DNA of 32,364 bases, taken from positions 1-32,364 of the forward strand of contig JAJZLP010000010.1 of assembly GCA_021803325.1 (NCBI GenBank), read 5' to 3'. How positions within the stretch are numbered: the first letter of the stretch is position 1; the number at the start of each line of letters is the position of its first letter. Below are positions 24,002 through 30,720 of the stretch, piece after piece. The position numbers and the translations under genes are program-made. Under the pieces are notes generated by a model. That model was not told the DNA's origin. It saw only the letters and a program-made list of their open reading frames with translations, and searched no databases. The stretch is from Actinomycetes bacterium. Lineage in GTDB: Bacteria > Actinomycetota > Acidimicrobiia > Acidimicrobiales > UBA8190.

Positions 24002-24433
24002 TCAGCCCTCCACCGATACGCCCATCGACCGGGCAGTGCCGGCCACCTGGCGCTGAGCCGAGTCCATGTCGGTGGTGTTCAGGTCCGGCAGCTTGATCCT
24101 GGCGATGTCGGCCAGCTGCTGCAGGGTGATGGAGCCCGCCTTGTCCCGACCTGTCGTGGCGGAGCCCTTGTCGAGCCCCGCTGCCTGCCGGATGAGCACC
24201 GGGGTCGGCGGCGTCTTCAGCACGAAGGTGAACGACCGGTCCTCGTAGATGCTGATCTCGACCGGGACGACGGTGCCTCGCTGGTTCTCCGTCGCCGCGT
24301 TGTACTGCTTGCAGAATTCCATGGTCTGCACACCGTGTGGGCCCAGCGCGGTGCCGACGGGGGGCGCGGGCGTCGCTCCCCCGGCCGGGAGCTGGATCTT
24401 GACGACGGCGACAACCTTCTTCTTCGGCGGCAT
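24002..24433 (-). CDS. rplK: 50S ribosomal protein L11
   Basis: A 143-residue L11 of normal length, part of the GTPase-associated centre and needed for RelA activation by uncharged tRNA. The N-terminal domain has [18 protein letters not shown] and the proline-rich [19 protein letters not shown], where thiopeptide antibiotics bind; both conserved prolines are there. The C-terminal rRNA-binding domain ends [12 protein letters not shown]. The ATG at 24433 is chosen by homology; an in-frame extension of 13 codons upstream is unlikely. It follows nusG after 97 nt. Confidence 0.98.
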   Translation of the reverse strand: MPPKKKVVAVVKIQLPAGGATPAPPVGTALGPHGVQTMEFCKQYNAATENQRGTVVPVEISIYEDRSFTFVLKTPPTPVLIRQAAGLDKGSATTGRDKAGSITLQQLADIARIKLPDLNTTDMDSAQRQVAGTARSMGVSVEG

Positions 24434-24530
24434 GGCGTGGTGCTCCTCGGCGGCATGACCCGCTGCCGGCATGTGGATGCCGGCAGCGCATCGGGACGGC
24501 GCCCCGGTCCGGCCGGGGCAGGGACAGCGA

Positions 24531-25379
24531 CTACAGCTTGGCGACCTGGCTGAATTCGAGCTCGACGGGAGTCTCTCGGCCGAAGATGTTGACCAGCACC
24601 TTGAGCTTGAGCTGGTCCTCGTTGATCTCGGCGATCTGGCCGGAGAAGTCGGCGAACGGCCCCTCGCGGACCCGGACCGACTCTCCCAGCTCGTAGGCCA
24701 GCCGGGGCCGGCTCTTCTTCGGTGCCTCGACCCCGCCGCCGACGGGCTCCACCTGCAGGATCCCCTCGACCTCGCGGCGCGACAGCGGCATGGGCTTGGT
24801 CCCCGGGCCGACGAACCCCGTGACCCCCGGCGTGTTGCGGACGACCGACCACGAGTCGTCGTCGAGCTCGCACCGGACCAGGAGGTAACCCGGGAACACC
24901 TTCTTCTGGACGACGACCTTTTTGCCGTTCTTGAACTCGACGACGTCCTCCATGGGGATGACCACCTCGTAGATGCGGTCTTCCATGTTCATCGAGACGA
25001 TCCTGCTCTCGAGGTTGGACTTCACCTTGTTCTCATAGCCGGCGTAGCTGTGCACGACGTACCAGCGTCCGGGACGGTCGTACGGGCTCTCGACGGAGGC
25101 CGGCTCGACATCCTCCTCGTCGTCGTCAACCGCACCGTCGGCATCCACCTCGTCACCATCGGCCTCTGCACTGTCGCCGACGACGGCGGTGTCGACGACT
25201 GCGGTGGCGTCGACGTCACCCCCCTGCGGGCCTGCCTGGGGCTCCGCCCCGGCACGCGCGTCGTCAGGGACCGTCCCTTCGGACAGCTCGGGGTCTGCGG
25301 GCGCGCCCAGCAGGCCGGCGGCGTCGGGAACAGGCACTGCCGCGTCGGTGGGATCGAGAGTGGGCATGGGATCGCTCAT
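24531..25379 (-). CDS. nusG: Transcription antitermination factor NusG with acidic N-terminal extension
   Basis: A 282-residue NusG, against about 180 in E. coli. NusG binds the RNA polymerase clamp by its NGN domain and contacts Rho or S10 by its KOW domain. Residues 1-103 are an Asp/Ala/Val-rich acidic extension including [20 protein letters not shown]. The NGN domain starts at [19 protein letters not shown] (105-123) and runs to about residue 205. The KOW domain near 229-282 has [19 protein letters not shown] and ends FSQVAKL. Long acidic N-termini also occur in streptomycete and mycobacterial NusG. The ATG at 25379 has no strong ribosome binding site. Confidence 0.97.
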   Translation of the reverse strand: MSDPMPTLDPTDAAVPVPDAAGLLGAPADPELSEGTVPDDARAGAEPQAGPQGGDVDATAVVDTAVVGDSAEADGDEVDADGAVDDDEEDVEPASVESPYDRPGRWYVVHSYAGYENKVKSNLESRIVSMNMEDRIYEVVIPMEDVVEFKNGKKVVVQKKVFPGYLLVRCELDDDSWSVVRNTPGVTGFVGPGTKPMPLSRREVEGILQVEPVGGGVEAPKKSRPRLAYELGESVRVREGPFADFSGQIAEINEDQLKLKVLVNIFGRETPVELEFSQVAKL

Positions 25380-25389
25380 GGCTGCAGGC

Positions 25390-25431
25390 TCACGGCTTCA
25401 GGAGGAAATGGGATCACGACTTCAGGAGGAA
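25390..25431. repeat. 24-bp-period duplication of the secE 3' end
   Basis: Eighteen bases at 25414-25431 (the last five codons and stop of secE: FLLKS-stop) recur at 25390-25407 with one mismatch, 24 bases downstream in the transcript. The second copy would read FLLKP-stop in the same frame. It lies in the secE-nusG gap and looks like a small tandem duplication of the end of the gene. Confidence 0.85.
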
Positions 25432-25701
25432 GTTGACAGCGTGGGAGAAGAGCCAATTCAAGCCGAAGATCGAAGCGACCAGGAGAACGAGCACCATCAG
25501 GACGATGGTTGCCGAGTTGATGACCTCCGAACGGTTCGGCCACGCGACCTGGCGCAACTCGGCGCGGACCTCGCGGCCGAATTCCGCCACCCTGCCGGGC
25601 ACGGAGAGGTCACTGCCCACTGCACCACGGTGCGAGGCCCGCTGCTCGGACGCGCCGGGCTCCTCACCGTCGTCGACGGCGAGGTCCCGATCTTGGCTCA
25701 T
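25414..25701 (-). CDS. secE: Preprotein translocase subunit SecE
   Basis: A 95-residue single-span SecE, which clamps the SecY channel in the inner membrane. The conserved amphipathic segment VREFxxELRxVxWP appears as REVRAELRQVAWPNRSEVI, followed by one membrane helix (ATIVLMVLVLLVASIFGLNW) and a short tail FLLKS. The N-terminal 45 residues are polar and poorly conserved, as usual in actinobacteria. I chose the ATG at 25701; a GTG at 25722 would add seven residues, and neither has a clear ribosome binding site. It sits between tRNA-Trp and nusG, the classical arrangement. Confidence 0.94.
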   Translation of the reverse strand: MSQDRDLAVDDGEEPGASEQRASHRGAVGSDLSVPGRVAEFGREVRAELRQVAWPNRSEVINSATIVLMVLVLLVASIFGLNWLFSHAVNFLLKS

Positions 25702-25770
25702 GCGCTTCGTCTCACGGTTCACGGGTCGTCACGCTTTCGACGATTCGACAGGCTGGTGCGCAGGCGGTGG

Positions 25771-25843
25771 CAGGGCAGGAGGGACTCGAACCCCCAACCG
25801 CCGGTTTTGGAGACCGGTGCTCTACCAGTTGAGCTACTGCCCT
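25771..25843 (-). tRNA. trpT: tRNA-Trp (anticodon CCA)
   Basis: A 73-nt cloverleaf with acceptor stem AGGGCAG/CTGCCCT, D arm AGCTCAACTGGTAGAGC, anticodon stem-loop CCGGT-CTCCAAA-ACCGG (anticodon at 25808-25810), and T arm with GGTTCGAGTCC. The discriminator is G, as is usual for bacterial tRNA-Trp. CCA follows directly at 25770-25768, so the 3' end appears to be encoded. Its 5' end overlaps the stop codon of the upstream putative anti-sigma gene. The position just before secE-nusG is conserved in actinobacteria. Confidence 0.97.
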
Positions 25844-26328
25844 TCGGCGGCCCCGAACGCGGCCGCGGTGGCCTTGCCCGGGAGGCCGAACCCCGAGGGG
25901 CCGTTGGGGAAGATTAGCAGAGCAGCGCCCCGCCCGATGCCGGCACCCCGCCCGCTGGCCGGACGGCCACGGTCCCGGACCAGGGCGGTGAGCAGCGCCC
26001 CGGCCCCGACAACGCCGACCGCGCCCGCCACGGCGAGCCCGGCGACGATGCCACGGCGGCCACCGAGGACGGACCGCACCGCCTGTTGGCCGGCGCGGGT
26101 CTCGAGGTCCGCCAGCACGCTGCGCAGCGCTCCCGGCGGCAGGTCGGGACGCTGGTCCCGAAGTTGGTGAAGGAGCCGGAGCATCCGACGATAGCGAGCG
26201 AGCTCCGCCTGGCACCGCAGGCAGGTCTCGACGTGCCGGGCCACGGCTCGGTCGGTCCGTCGCGTCCCGTCGAGGATCCTGGGCAGAACGTCGGCGACGC
26301 TCCCACACGAGATGGGCTCAGCCCGCAC
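25834..26328 (-). CDS. Putative zinc-finger anti-sigma factor, membrane protein
   Basis: A 164-residue protein following an ECF-type sigma factor. Near the N-terminus it has H32-x3-C36-x2-C39 (HVETCLRC), the core of the zinc anti-sigma (ZAS) fold, with C8 a possible fourth ligand. A single hydrophobic segment spans about 93-117, and the remainder would lie outside the membrane. The GTG start at 26328 overlaps the sigma gene by 11 bases, consistent with coupled synthesis of the pair. By family logic it would hold the sigma factor at the membrane until a signal releases it; the signal is unknown. Its TAG stop is U8-A9-G10 of tRNA-Trp, a 10-base overlap. Confidence 0.72.
   Translation of the reverse strand: MRAEPISCGSVADVLPRILDGTRRTDRAVARHVETCLRCQAELARYRRMLRLLHQLRDQRPDLPPGALRSVLADLETRAGQQAVRSVLGGRRGIVAGLAVAGAVGVVGAGALLTALVRDRGRPASGRGAGIGRGAALLIFPNGPSGFGLPGKATAAAFGAAEGQ
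25911..25916 (-). promoter_or_regulatory. Weak candidate -10 for tRNA-Trp-secE-nusG
   Basis: Inside the 3' part of the anti-sigma gene the minus strand reads TGCTAATCT, an extended -10 (TGnTAnnnT) about 68 bases above the mature tRNA-Trp 5' end. No good -35 is seen. It would allow tRNA-Trp, secE and nusG to be expressed independently of the sigma gene. Confidence 0.2.
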
Positions 26329-27163
26329 GTTCCGACCTCACCCACGGCACCAGGCCTCCGGCGGTGGCGCTCGACCCGGGCTCCAAGCCGGCAGCACCGA
26401 GACGCGCTCGGCCTGCAGCAGCCGGACGGGACGCCCCGGACAGGGCCGGACCGGACCGGGCGGGACCGGCCGCACCCCCGGCAGCCGAACGAGCGGCCTT
26501 GGATGCACCCGGACCGGCCGCGCCGCCAGCAGCAGGACGGGCCCCGCCGGAAGCATCTGGGCACGTGCCGCCGGAAACCTCCACACGAGCTCCCGACGGC
26601 TCGGCGACGGCATACAGGTCCTCGCGAAGCCGGCGCCGGCCGCGGTGGAGCCGGACCTTGGCAGCCGCCACGGTGATGCCGAGCTCGGCGGCAATGGCCT
26701 CGTGCGACATGTCGTAGACGTCGCGCAGGACCACGACCGCCCGCAGCCGCGCCGGGAGCGCCTGCAGCGCCGCGACCAGACGGTCACGGTCCGCTCGCTG
26801 GAAGGAGCGGCGCTCGGGGTCGTGCTCCACCCGGGTGTCGGTCAGGGCTCGCTGGTGCTCGGGCGCCAGCGTGTCGAGATCCTGGTGCGCCGTGCGCGCC
26901 CGGCGAGCCAGCACGTCGGCGGCACAATTCGCCGTGATCCGATGCAGCCAGGTGGTGAAGGCGGCGTCGCCGCGGAACCGCCGGATCCCACGCAAGGCGC
27001 GGGCAAAGGCCTCTTGTACGGCGTCGCGGGCGTCGTGCTCGTCACCGAGCAGCCGGAGGGCCAAGCCGTAGGCGTCGGGGTACGTGGCCCGGACCAGGGG
27101 CTCGAGTGCCTGGCGGTCACCGCCACGCGCCCGGCGCGCCAGCTCGACGACCTCGTCGGTCAC
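26318..27163 (-). CDS. ECF-type (sigma-70 family group 4) RNA polymerase sigma factor
   Basis: A 281-residue protein. Residues 18-88 form sigma region 2, with DARDAVQEAFARAL (44-57) and the DNA-melting segment FTTWLHRITANCAADVLARR (69-88). Residues 129-181 form region 4, with LPARLRAVVVLRDVYDMSHE and the helix-turn-helix IAAELGITVAAAKVRLHRGR. The last 100 residues are an Ala/Gly/Ser/Pro-rich extension not usual in ECF factors. The GTG at 27163 is the most plausible start (30 nt after rpmG; GGAGG 13 bases upstream, rather far). The frame is open farther up only through rpmG. The pair lies where mycobacteria carry hadABC, between rpmG and tRNA-Trp. Target genes are unknown. Confidence 0.85.
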   Translation of the reverse strand: MTDEVVELARRARGGDRQALEPLVRATYPDAYGLALRLLGDEHDARDAVQEAFARALRGIRRFRGDAAFTTWLHRITANCAADVLARRARTAHQDLDTLAPEHQRALTDTRVEHDPERRSFQRADRDRLVAALQALPARLRAVVVLRDVYDMSHEAIAAELGITVAAAKVRLHRGRRRLREDLYAVAEPSGARVEVSGGTCPDASGGARPAAGGAAGPGASKAARSAAGGAAGPARSGPALSGASRPAAAGRARLGAAGLEPGSSATAGGLVPWVRSERAG

Positions 27164-27192
27164 CGCCGGCGGCCGACCTCCGAACCGCCGGG

Positions 27193-27357
27193 TCAGCGCG
27201 TCTCCTTGTGGACGGTGTGCTTGGCGTCCCACCGGCAGTACTTGGTCAGCTCGATCCGCTCGCGGTCGTTCTGCCGGTTCTTCGTCGTGATGTAGTTGCG
27301 CCGCTTGCACATCTCGCAGGCCAGGGTGACCTGCACGCGCTTCTCATTCTTAGCCAT
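27193..27357 (-). CDS. rpmG: 50S ribosomal protein L33 with incomplete zinc ribbon
   Basis: A 54-residue L33 beginning [20 protein letters not shown] and ending [15 protein letters not shown]33 sits near the E site. The first zinc pair C14/C17 is intact, but the second pair retains only C41: the position of the fourth cysteine is D44 (CRWD instead of CxxC). Relatives such as Thermus L33 have CPWC there. The protein is otherwise well conserved, so this is a real gene with a modified or lost metal site, not a pseudogene. It lies 92 nt after tRNA-Met, the conserved actinobacterial order. Confidence 0.96.
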   Translation of the reverse strand: MAKNEKRVQVTLACEMCKRRNYITTKNRQNDRERIELTKYCRWDAKHTVHKETR

Positions 27358-27449
27358 GGTGTCTCCTCGTCTTCGGCCGCGCCCGGCTCGCGCCAGGCCC
27401 GGCCACCCCGGCCGGTGCGCACCAGCGGGACCCGGTCACAGTGGACCAG

Positions 27450-27523
27450 TAGCGGCGGCGGGACTCGAACCCGCGACCCCACGATTATGAGCCGTGTGCT
27501 CTGACCAACTGAGCTACGCCGCC
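27450..27523 (-). tRNA. tRNA-Met (anticodon CAT), elongator type
   Basis: A 74-nt cloverleaf with 5' GGCGGCG pairing to CGCCGCT (a G-U pair at 1-72), D arm TAGCTCAGTTGGTCAGAGC, and anticodon stem-loop CACGG-CTCATAA-TCGTG (anticodon at 27487-27489). The T arm is GCGGG-TTCGAGT-CCCGC and the discriminator A; CCA is not encoded. The G1-paired acceptor and loop CTCATAA suggest elongator tRNA-Met. Initiator identity is unlikely because the C1-A72 mismatch is absent; tRNA-Ile2 with modified CAT is less likely. Five bases separate it from tRNA-Thr. Confidence 0.95.
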
Positions 27524-27528
27524 AGGCG

Positions 27529-27601
27529 AGCCCCCTGTCGGAATCGAACCGACGACACCAGCCTTACCATGGCTGTGCTCTGCCGACTGAGCTAAGGGGG
27601 C
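27529..27601 (-). tRNA. tRNA-Thr (anticodon GGT)
   Basis: A 73-nt cloverleaf with acceptor stem GCCCCCT/AGGGGGC, D arm TAGCTCAGTCGGCAGAGC, anticodon stem-loop CAGCC-ATGGTAA-GGCTG (anticodon at 27566-27568), and T arm GTCGG-TTCGATT-CCGAC. The discriminator is T. CCA is not encoded. It is the first gene of the minus-strand cluster and is followed after five bases by tRNA-Met, so the two are almost surely processed from one transcript. Confidence 0.97.
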
Positions 27602-28002
27602 GCTGCGCACTTCGAACGCCTATCTCGAAGGCGCCTGAGGATCATAGTCGACGGTGGGCCAGCCCCCGCCGCCGGCCAGCGCCGGATCACGCCGCCGCCC
27701 CACCGCCAACCCGGCCGTGTCGGAGCGCCGACCGTGTCCCCGCTGTCCTGCGGTCTTCAGCACCGGACGGGTCGGGCATCACATCGGGTGGGCCCCGGTG
27801 CCCTTCCGTACACTGTGTCCTCCGATGACCTGTGTCCTCCGATGACCTGCGCTCCTCGCGACCAGCACCTTTCGGTGGGCTGCGCTCCTGGTGAACGGGG
27901 CATGACCGCTCGAAGCCGGTCCCGCCTCGACCGGTGCTGCCCGGCCGGCGCACGGGGTCGTCTCGAAGACCATGCCCCCGGTGAGCAACCCCTGAGCAGG
28001 CG
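27602..28002. other. Divergent intergenic region upstream of tRNA-Thr and the GNAT gene
   Basis: This 401-nt stretch holds no gene I can support. On the minus strand TATGAT at 27641-27646 lies 40 bases above tRNA-Thr and is a candidate -10 without a matching -35. A perfect tandem 17-bp duplication occurs at 27814-27847. No clear plus-strand promoter for the GNAT gene is visible. Confidence 0.5.
27814..27847. repeat. Perfect tandem 17-bp duplication
   Basis: The unit tgtgtcctccgatgacc occurs twice without spacing (27814-27830 and 27831-27847). It is followed by a partly similar tgcgctcctcg. It lies in non-coding DNA upstream of the GNAT gene. Confidence 0.9.
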
Positions 28003-28491
28003 ATGATGGACCTGCGGATCATCAGACCGGACGACGCCGAAGCGACCCGGAAGATCTACAACATCGAGGTGATGACCTCCACTGCCACCTTCGACCTCCG
28101 CCCACGCGGTCAGGCAGAGCACGAGCGCTGGGTCGAGGCGCACCTTGGCGCTCACCCGGCGGTGGTGGCCGTGGAGGGCACCGTGGTCACGGGCTTTGCC
28201 GCCATCTCGCCCTACCGGGCCCGGCCGGCCTACGCCACGACGGTCGAGGACTCGGTCTACGTCGCTGCCGGGTGGCGGGGGCGGGGCCTTGGCGCTGTGC
28301 TGCTGGCGGACGTGCTCAGACGGGCCACCGAGCACGGCTTCCACACGGTGATGGCCCGTGTCGAGGCGACCAACGCCGCCTCGGTCCACATCCACGAACG
28401 TTGCGGGTTCGATGTGGTCGGCACCGAGCGCCAGATCGGACGGAAGTTCGGCCGCTGGCTCGATGTCACGGTGCTGCAGAAGCTGCTCTGA
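28003..28491 (+). CDS. GNAT family N-acetyltransferase, phosphinothricin-acetyltransferase-like
   Basis: A 162-residue single GNAT domain. The acetyl-CoA pyrophosphate loop is R92-G93-R94-G95-L96-G97 within VAAGWRGRGLGAVLL; E82 in VEDSVYV is the likely general base by analogy with the PAT/YncA group. Late motif B is NAASVHIHERCGFDVVGTER, and the end RWLDVTVLQKLL is typical of PAT-like enzymes, which acetylate small amines such as methionine sulfoximine, phosphinothricin or free amino acids. The actual substrate cannot be told. The ATG at 28003 is followed by a second ATG; both have only weak ribosome binding sites. It is the only plus-strand gene here. Confidence 0.9.
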   Translation: MMDLRIIRPDDAEATRKIYNIEVMTSTATFDLRPRGQAEHERWVEAHLGAHPAVVAVEGTVVTGFAAISPYRARPAYATTVEDSVYVAAGWRGRGLGAVLLADVLRRATEHGFHTVMARVEATNAASVHIHERCGFDVVGTERQIGRKFGRWLDVTVLQKLL

Positions 28492-28662
28492 CCAGGCCCA
28501 CCAGGCCTGCAGTCCGACCAGGCCCACAGTCCCACCAGGCCCACAGTCCGACCAGACCCACCAGACCCACAGTCCGACCAGGCCCACAGTCCGACCAGAC
28601 CCACCAGACCCACAGTCCGACCAGGCCCACAGTCCGACCAGACCCACCAGGCCTGTAGTCCG
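28491..28662. repeat. Compound 26/17-bp tandem array after the GNAT gene
   Basis: Eight adjacent units start with accag and end with agtccg, or agtccc in one case. Their lengths run 26-17-17-26-17-26-17-26, with starts at 28491, 28517, 28534, 28551, 28577, 28594, 28620 and 28637. The short unit is accaggcccacagtccg; the long unit inserts nine bases (a repeated caccagacc-like block). Copies match almost perfectly. A degenerate copy lies at 28731-28747. The array begins on the last base of the GNAT stop codon and fills part of the gap between convergent genes. Both strands stay open through it, which produces misleading frames. Confidence 0.93.
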
Positions 28663-28959
28663 ATGTGGTGATCTCAGCTCCGCGGCGAGAACATCATCCG
28701 CCGTGGCGACCTGGCCAGGGGGCCATGTGGGTCCGACCAGGCCCACAACCCGTCTGGGCCTGCAGTCTGGACGATCACGCTGTCAGGTCCGGCCAGCCCC
28801 CATCGTCCAAGCAAGGTTCCACCGAGCCCAGCGAGGCGCAGGGAAGACCCGCCCGCCAGGGGCAGCGACAACCCGCCCCGGCTGACTGGTCCCGCTGCCA
28901 GATCCGGCCCGGCGGCGCTGCGCCGGTGTGCACCGCGGCCGGCGTGCGGCAGCGGCCGG
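28663..28959. other. Rest of the convergent GNAT-mannosyltransferase gap
   Basis: About 300 nt beyond the repeat array, lying downstream of both convergent genes. It contains one degenerate copy of the array unit (28731-28747) and a small inverted repeat cggcgctgcgccg at 28914-28926. I see no gene, no RNA and no terminator with a U-tract. Confidence 0.45.
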
Positions 28960-30720
28960 TCAGCGCGACAGGGCGACCAGGTCGTCGTCGGCAGGTGACG
29001 CCGGGCCCTGCGCCGAACGGCCCAGCGGCGTGAGCGGCACGGTCAGGATGAACAGCAGGGCGAGGAGGGCGACGGCGATGGTGGCCGGGTGCCCCGGGAG
29101 CTCCCCGATGAGCTGGCGGCCGCCGGGAAGCCCGATGAAGGCCGTCGCCATGGACAGACCGACCAGCCACGGCCGCAGCCGAGCAGAGGCCACTGGGGCG
29201 AGCATCACGAAGCCCCACGACAGGTACCACGGCTGCACCACCGGTCCGAGGACGACCACCAGCACCAGCGTCGCCCCCATGGCGCGCAGCGTGCCGAACC
29301 GGTCGACGTTCCACAGGAGCCAGATCCCGGCGACAGCGGCGCTGAACAGGCCGAGCACCCGGGTGAAGGATCGGACGTAGTGACCGGCGAGGTGGATCCC
29401 CACGGCGTGGACCACATGGGTGAGGAGCAGACCGACACCGGTCGCCGGGGCCAGCCACGACGTCACCGTTCCCGGCGTCGCCAGGTTGCCCACCCATCCC
29501 CAGCCGAGCCCTGCCGCCATGGAGAGCAGCGCCATCAACGCGAGCGCGATGGCGCCAGCGGACACCGTGGGCCGGATCCGTTGGCGCCAAGGCACGCCCG
29601 CACCCAACCAGGTCCACCCGATGTAGAGCACGCCGATGGCAGCCGGCGCCTTGATGGCGGTGCCCAGCGTGCAGAGCACGATGCCGACCACGGGCCGCCC
29701 CCGGCGGGCGGCCGCGATGCCCACGACGAGGAACCCGAGCATCAGCGCATCGTTGTGCGCGCCGCCGACCAAGTGGAGGATCACCACCGGGTTGAGCACC
29801 GCCAGCGCGAACGCCGCCGACGCGTCGCGGCCGTAGCTCCGAGCCAAGCTGGGGATCCCGATGGCAAGCAGCACCACGCCGCCGAGCTCCAGCAGCCGCA
29901 GCAGCACCACCGTGGCCAGCTCGTTGTGCATCGTCAGGGTCACGATGAACCCGTCGATCTGCAGGAACAGCGGTCCGTAGGGTGCGGGGGCGTTCCCCCA
30001 GATCTGGTCCACCAGCCGCTGGAAGGGCGCGCCCTGGCCCAGGACGTTCGGGCCGAAGCGATAGGGGCTGATGTGGTGGCTCATCATCTCGCCCTGTGCG
30101 GCATAGGAGTAGACGTCGTGGCTGAACAGCGGGGGCACGACCAGCATGGGGATGCACCACAGGGCGAGGACGAGGGCGACCGACCGCACCGGCACCCCCG
30201 GAACGCTGGCCAGGGTGCGGGTCATCGAGAACCACGCCCGCATGAGCAGCAGCAGGCCGCCGTAGACGGCGACCAGGCCGAGGAAGAGGCCACCGGTCGA
30301 GCTGTGCGCACCTGCGGCGGGCACGCCGAAGAACCACGAGCCCGGCAGCTTCAGCGCGAACGGGGACTGCGGCTGCGAGGCTCCGGCGGCGATGGAAACC
30401 AGCCCGACGAAGCCCATGACAGCCGGTCGGACCAGAAGTTGCGACCCGTCCCCTGCCACCGCGGCAGGGTCGATGTCGGGACCGACGATGGATTTGAAGG
30501 GCCACCGGTGGCGCATGGCCGTGTCCCATTGGTTGACGCGGTCGAACAGGCGGTCGACCCCGGCGGGCAGCGACAGGCTGAACCCACCTCGGCCGTCGGG
30601 TGCCGCCAGCGGCGACCCGGTGGACCCGTCCTCGGCGCCACCGACGCTCCCTGCGACTGCCTGGCGAACCGGCCCGTCGGGCACGGGGCGGACGGCCGCT
30701 CCTTCTTCGGTCTGGTCCAC
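28960..30720 (-). CDS. Polyprenol-phosphomannose-dependent mannosyltransferase, MptA/MptB-like (GT-C fold)
   Basis: A 586-residue integral membrane protein with about a dozen hydrophobic segments. After the fourth or so, the loop PPLFSHDVYSYAAQGEMMS contains D202, the likely catalytic aspartate of GT-C enzymes, followed by SPYRFGPNVLG and APYGPLFLQID, a pattern characteristic of MptB. Related mycobacterial and corynebacterial enzymes extend the alpha-1,6-mannan of lipomannan outside the membrane. The polar N-terminal 60 residues should be cytoplasmic. The GTG at 30720 has GAGGA three bases upstream (close); a GTG at 30777 would add 19 residues. Exact acceptor is inference. Confidence 0.85.
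   Translation of the reverse strand: MDQTEEGAAVRPVPDGPVRQAVAGSVGGAEDGSTGSPLAAPDGRGGFSLSLPAGVDRLFDRVNQWDTAMRHRWPFKSIVGPDIDPAAVAGDGSQLLVRPAVMGFVGLVSIAAGASQPQSPFALKLPGSWFFGVPAAGAHSSTGGLFLGLVAVYGGLLLLMRAWFSMTRTLASVPGVPVRSVALVLALWCIPMLVVPPLFSHDVYSYAAQGEMMSHHISPYRFGPNVLGQGAPFQRLVDQIWGNAPAPYGPLFLQIDGFIVTLTMHNELATVVLLRLLELGGVVLLAIGIPSLARSYGRDASAAFALAVLNPVVILHLVGGAHNDALMLGFLVVGIAAARRGRPVVGIVLCTLGTAIKAPAAIGVLYIGWTWLGAGVPWRQRIRPTVSAGAIALALMALLSMAAGLGWGWVGNLATPGTVTSWLAPATGVGLLLTHVVHAVGIHLAGHYVRSFTRVLGLFSAAVAGIWLLWNVDRFGTLRAMGATLVLVVVLGPVVQPWYLSWGFVMLAPVASARLRPWLVGLSMATAFIGLPGGRQLIGELPGHPATIAVALLALLFILTVPLTPLGRSAQGPASPADDDLVALSR

Noticed and set aside
27450-27523. Initiator tRNA-Met
   Set aside because: The acceptor begins with a G1-U72 pair rather than the unpaired C1 of bacterial initiators, and the anticodon stem lacks the three consecutive G-C pairs.
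27734-28006. Plus-strand 90-codon frame before the GNAT gene
   Set aside because: No similarity to anything I recognise, contains the 17-bp duplication, has no good ribosome binding site, and has a composition typical of random GC-rich DNA.
28491-28662. CRISPR-like array
   Set aside because: Units are directly adjacent with no unique spacers, and no cas genes are present.
27757-28746. Minus-strand frame of about 330 codons across the GNAT gene and the repeat array
   Set aside because: Its N-terminal part is only the reading of the 26/17-bp repeats (GLVGLWAWSD-like) and the rest is antisense to a well-supported GNAT gene.
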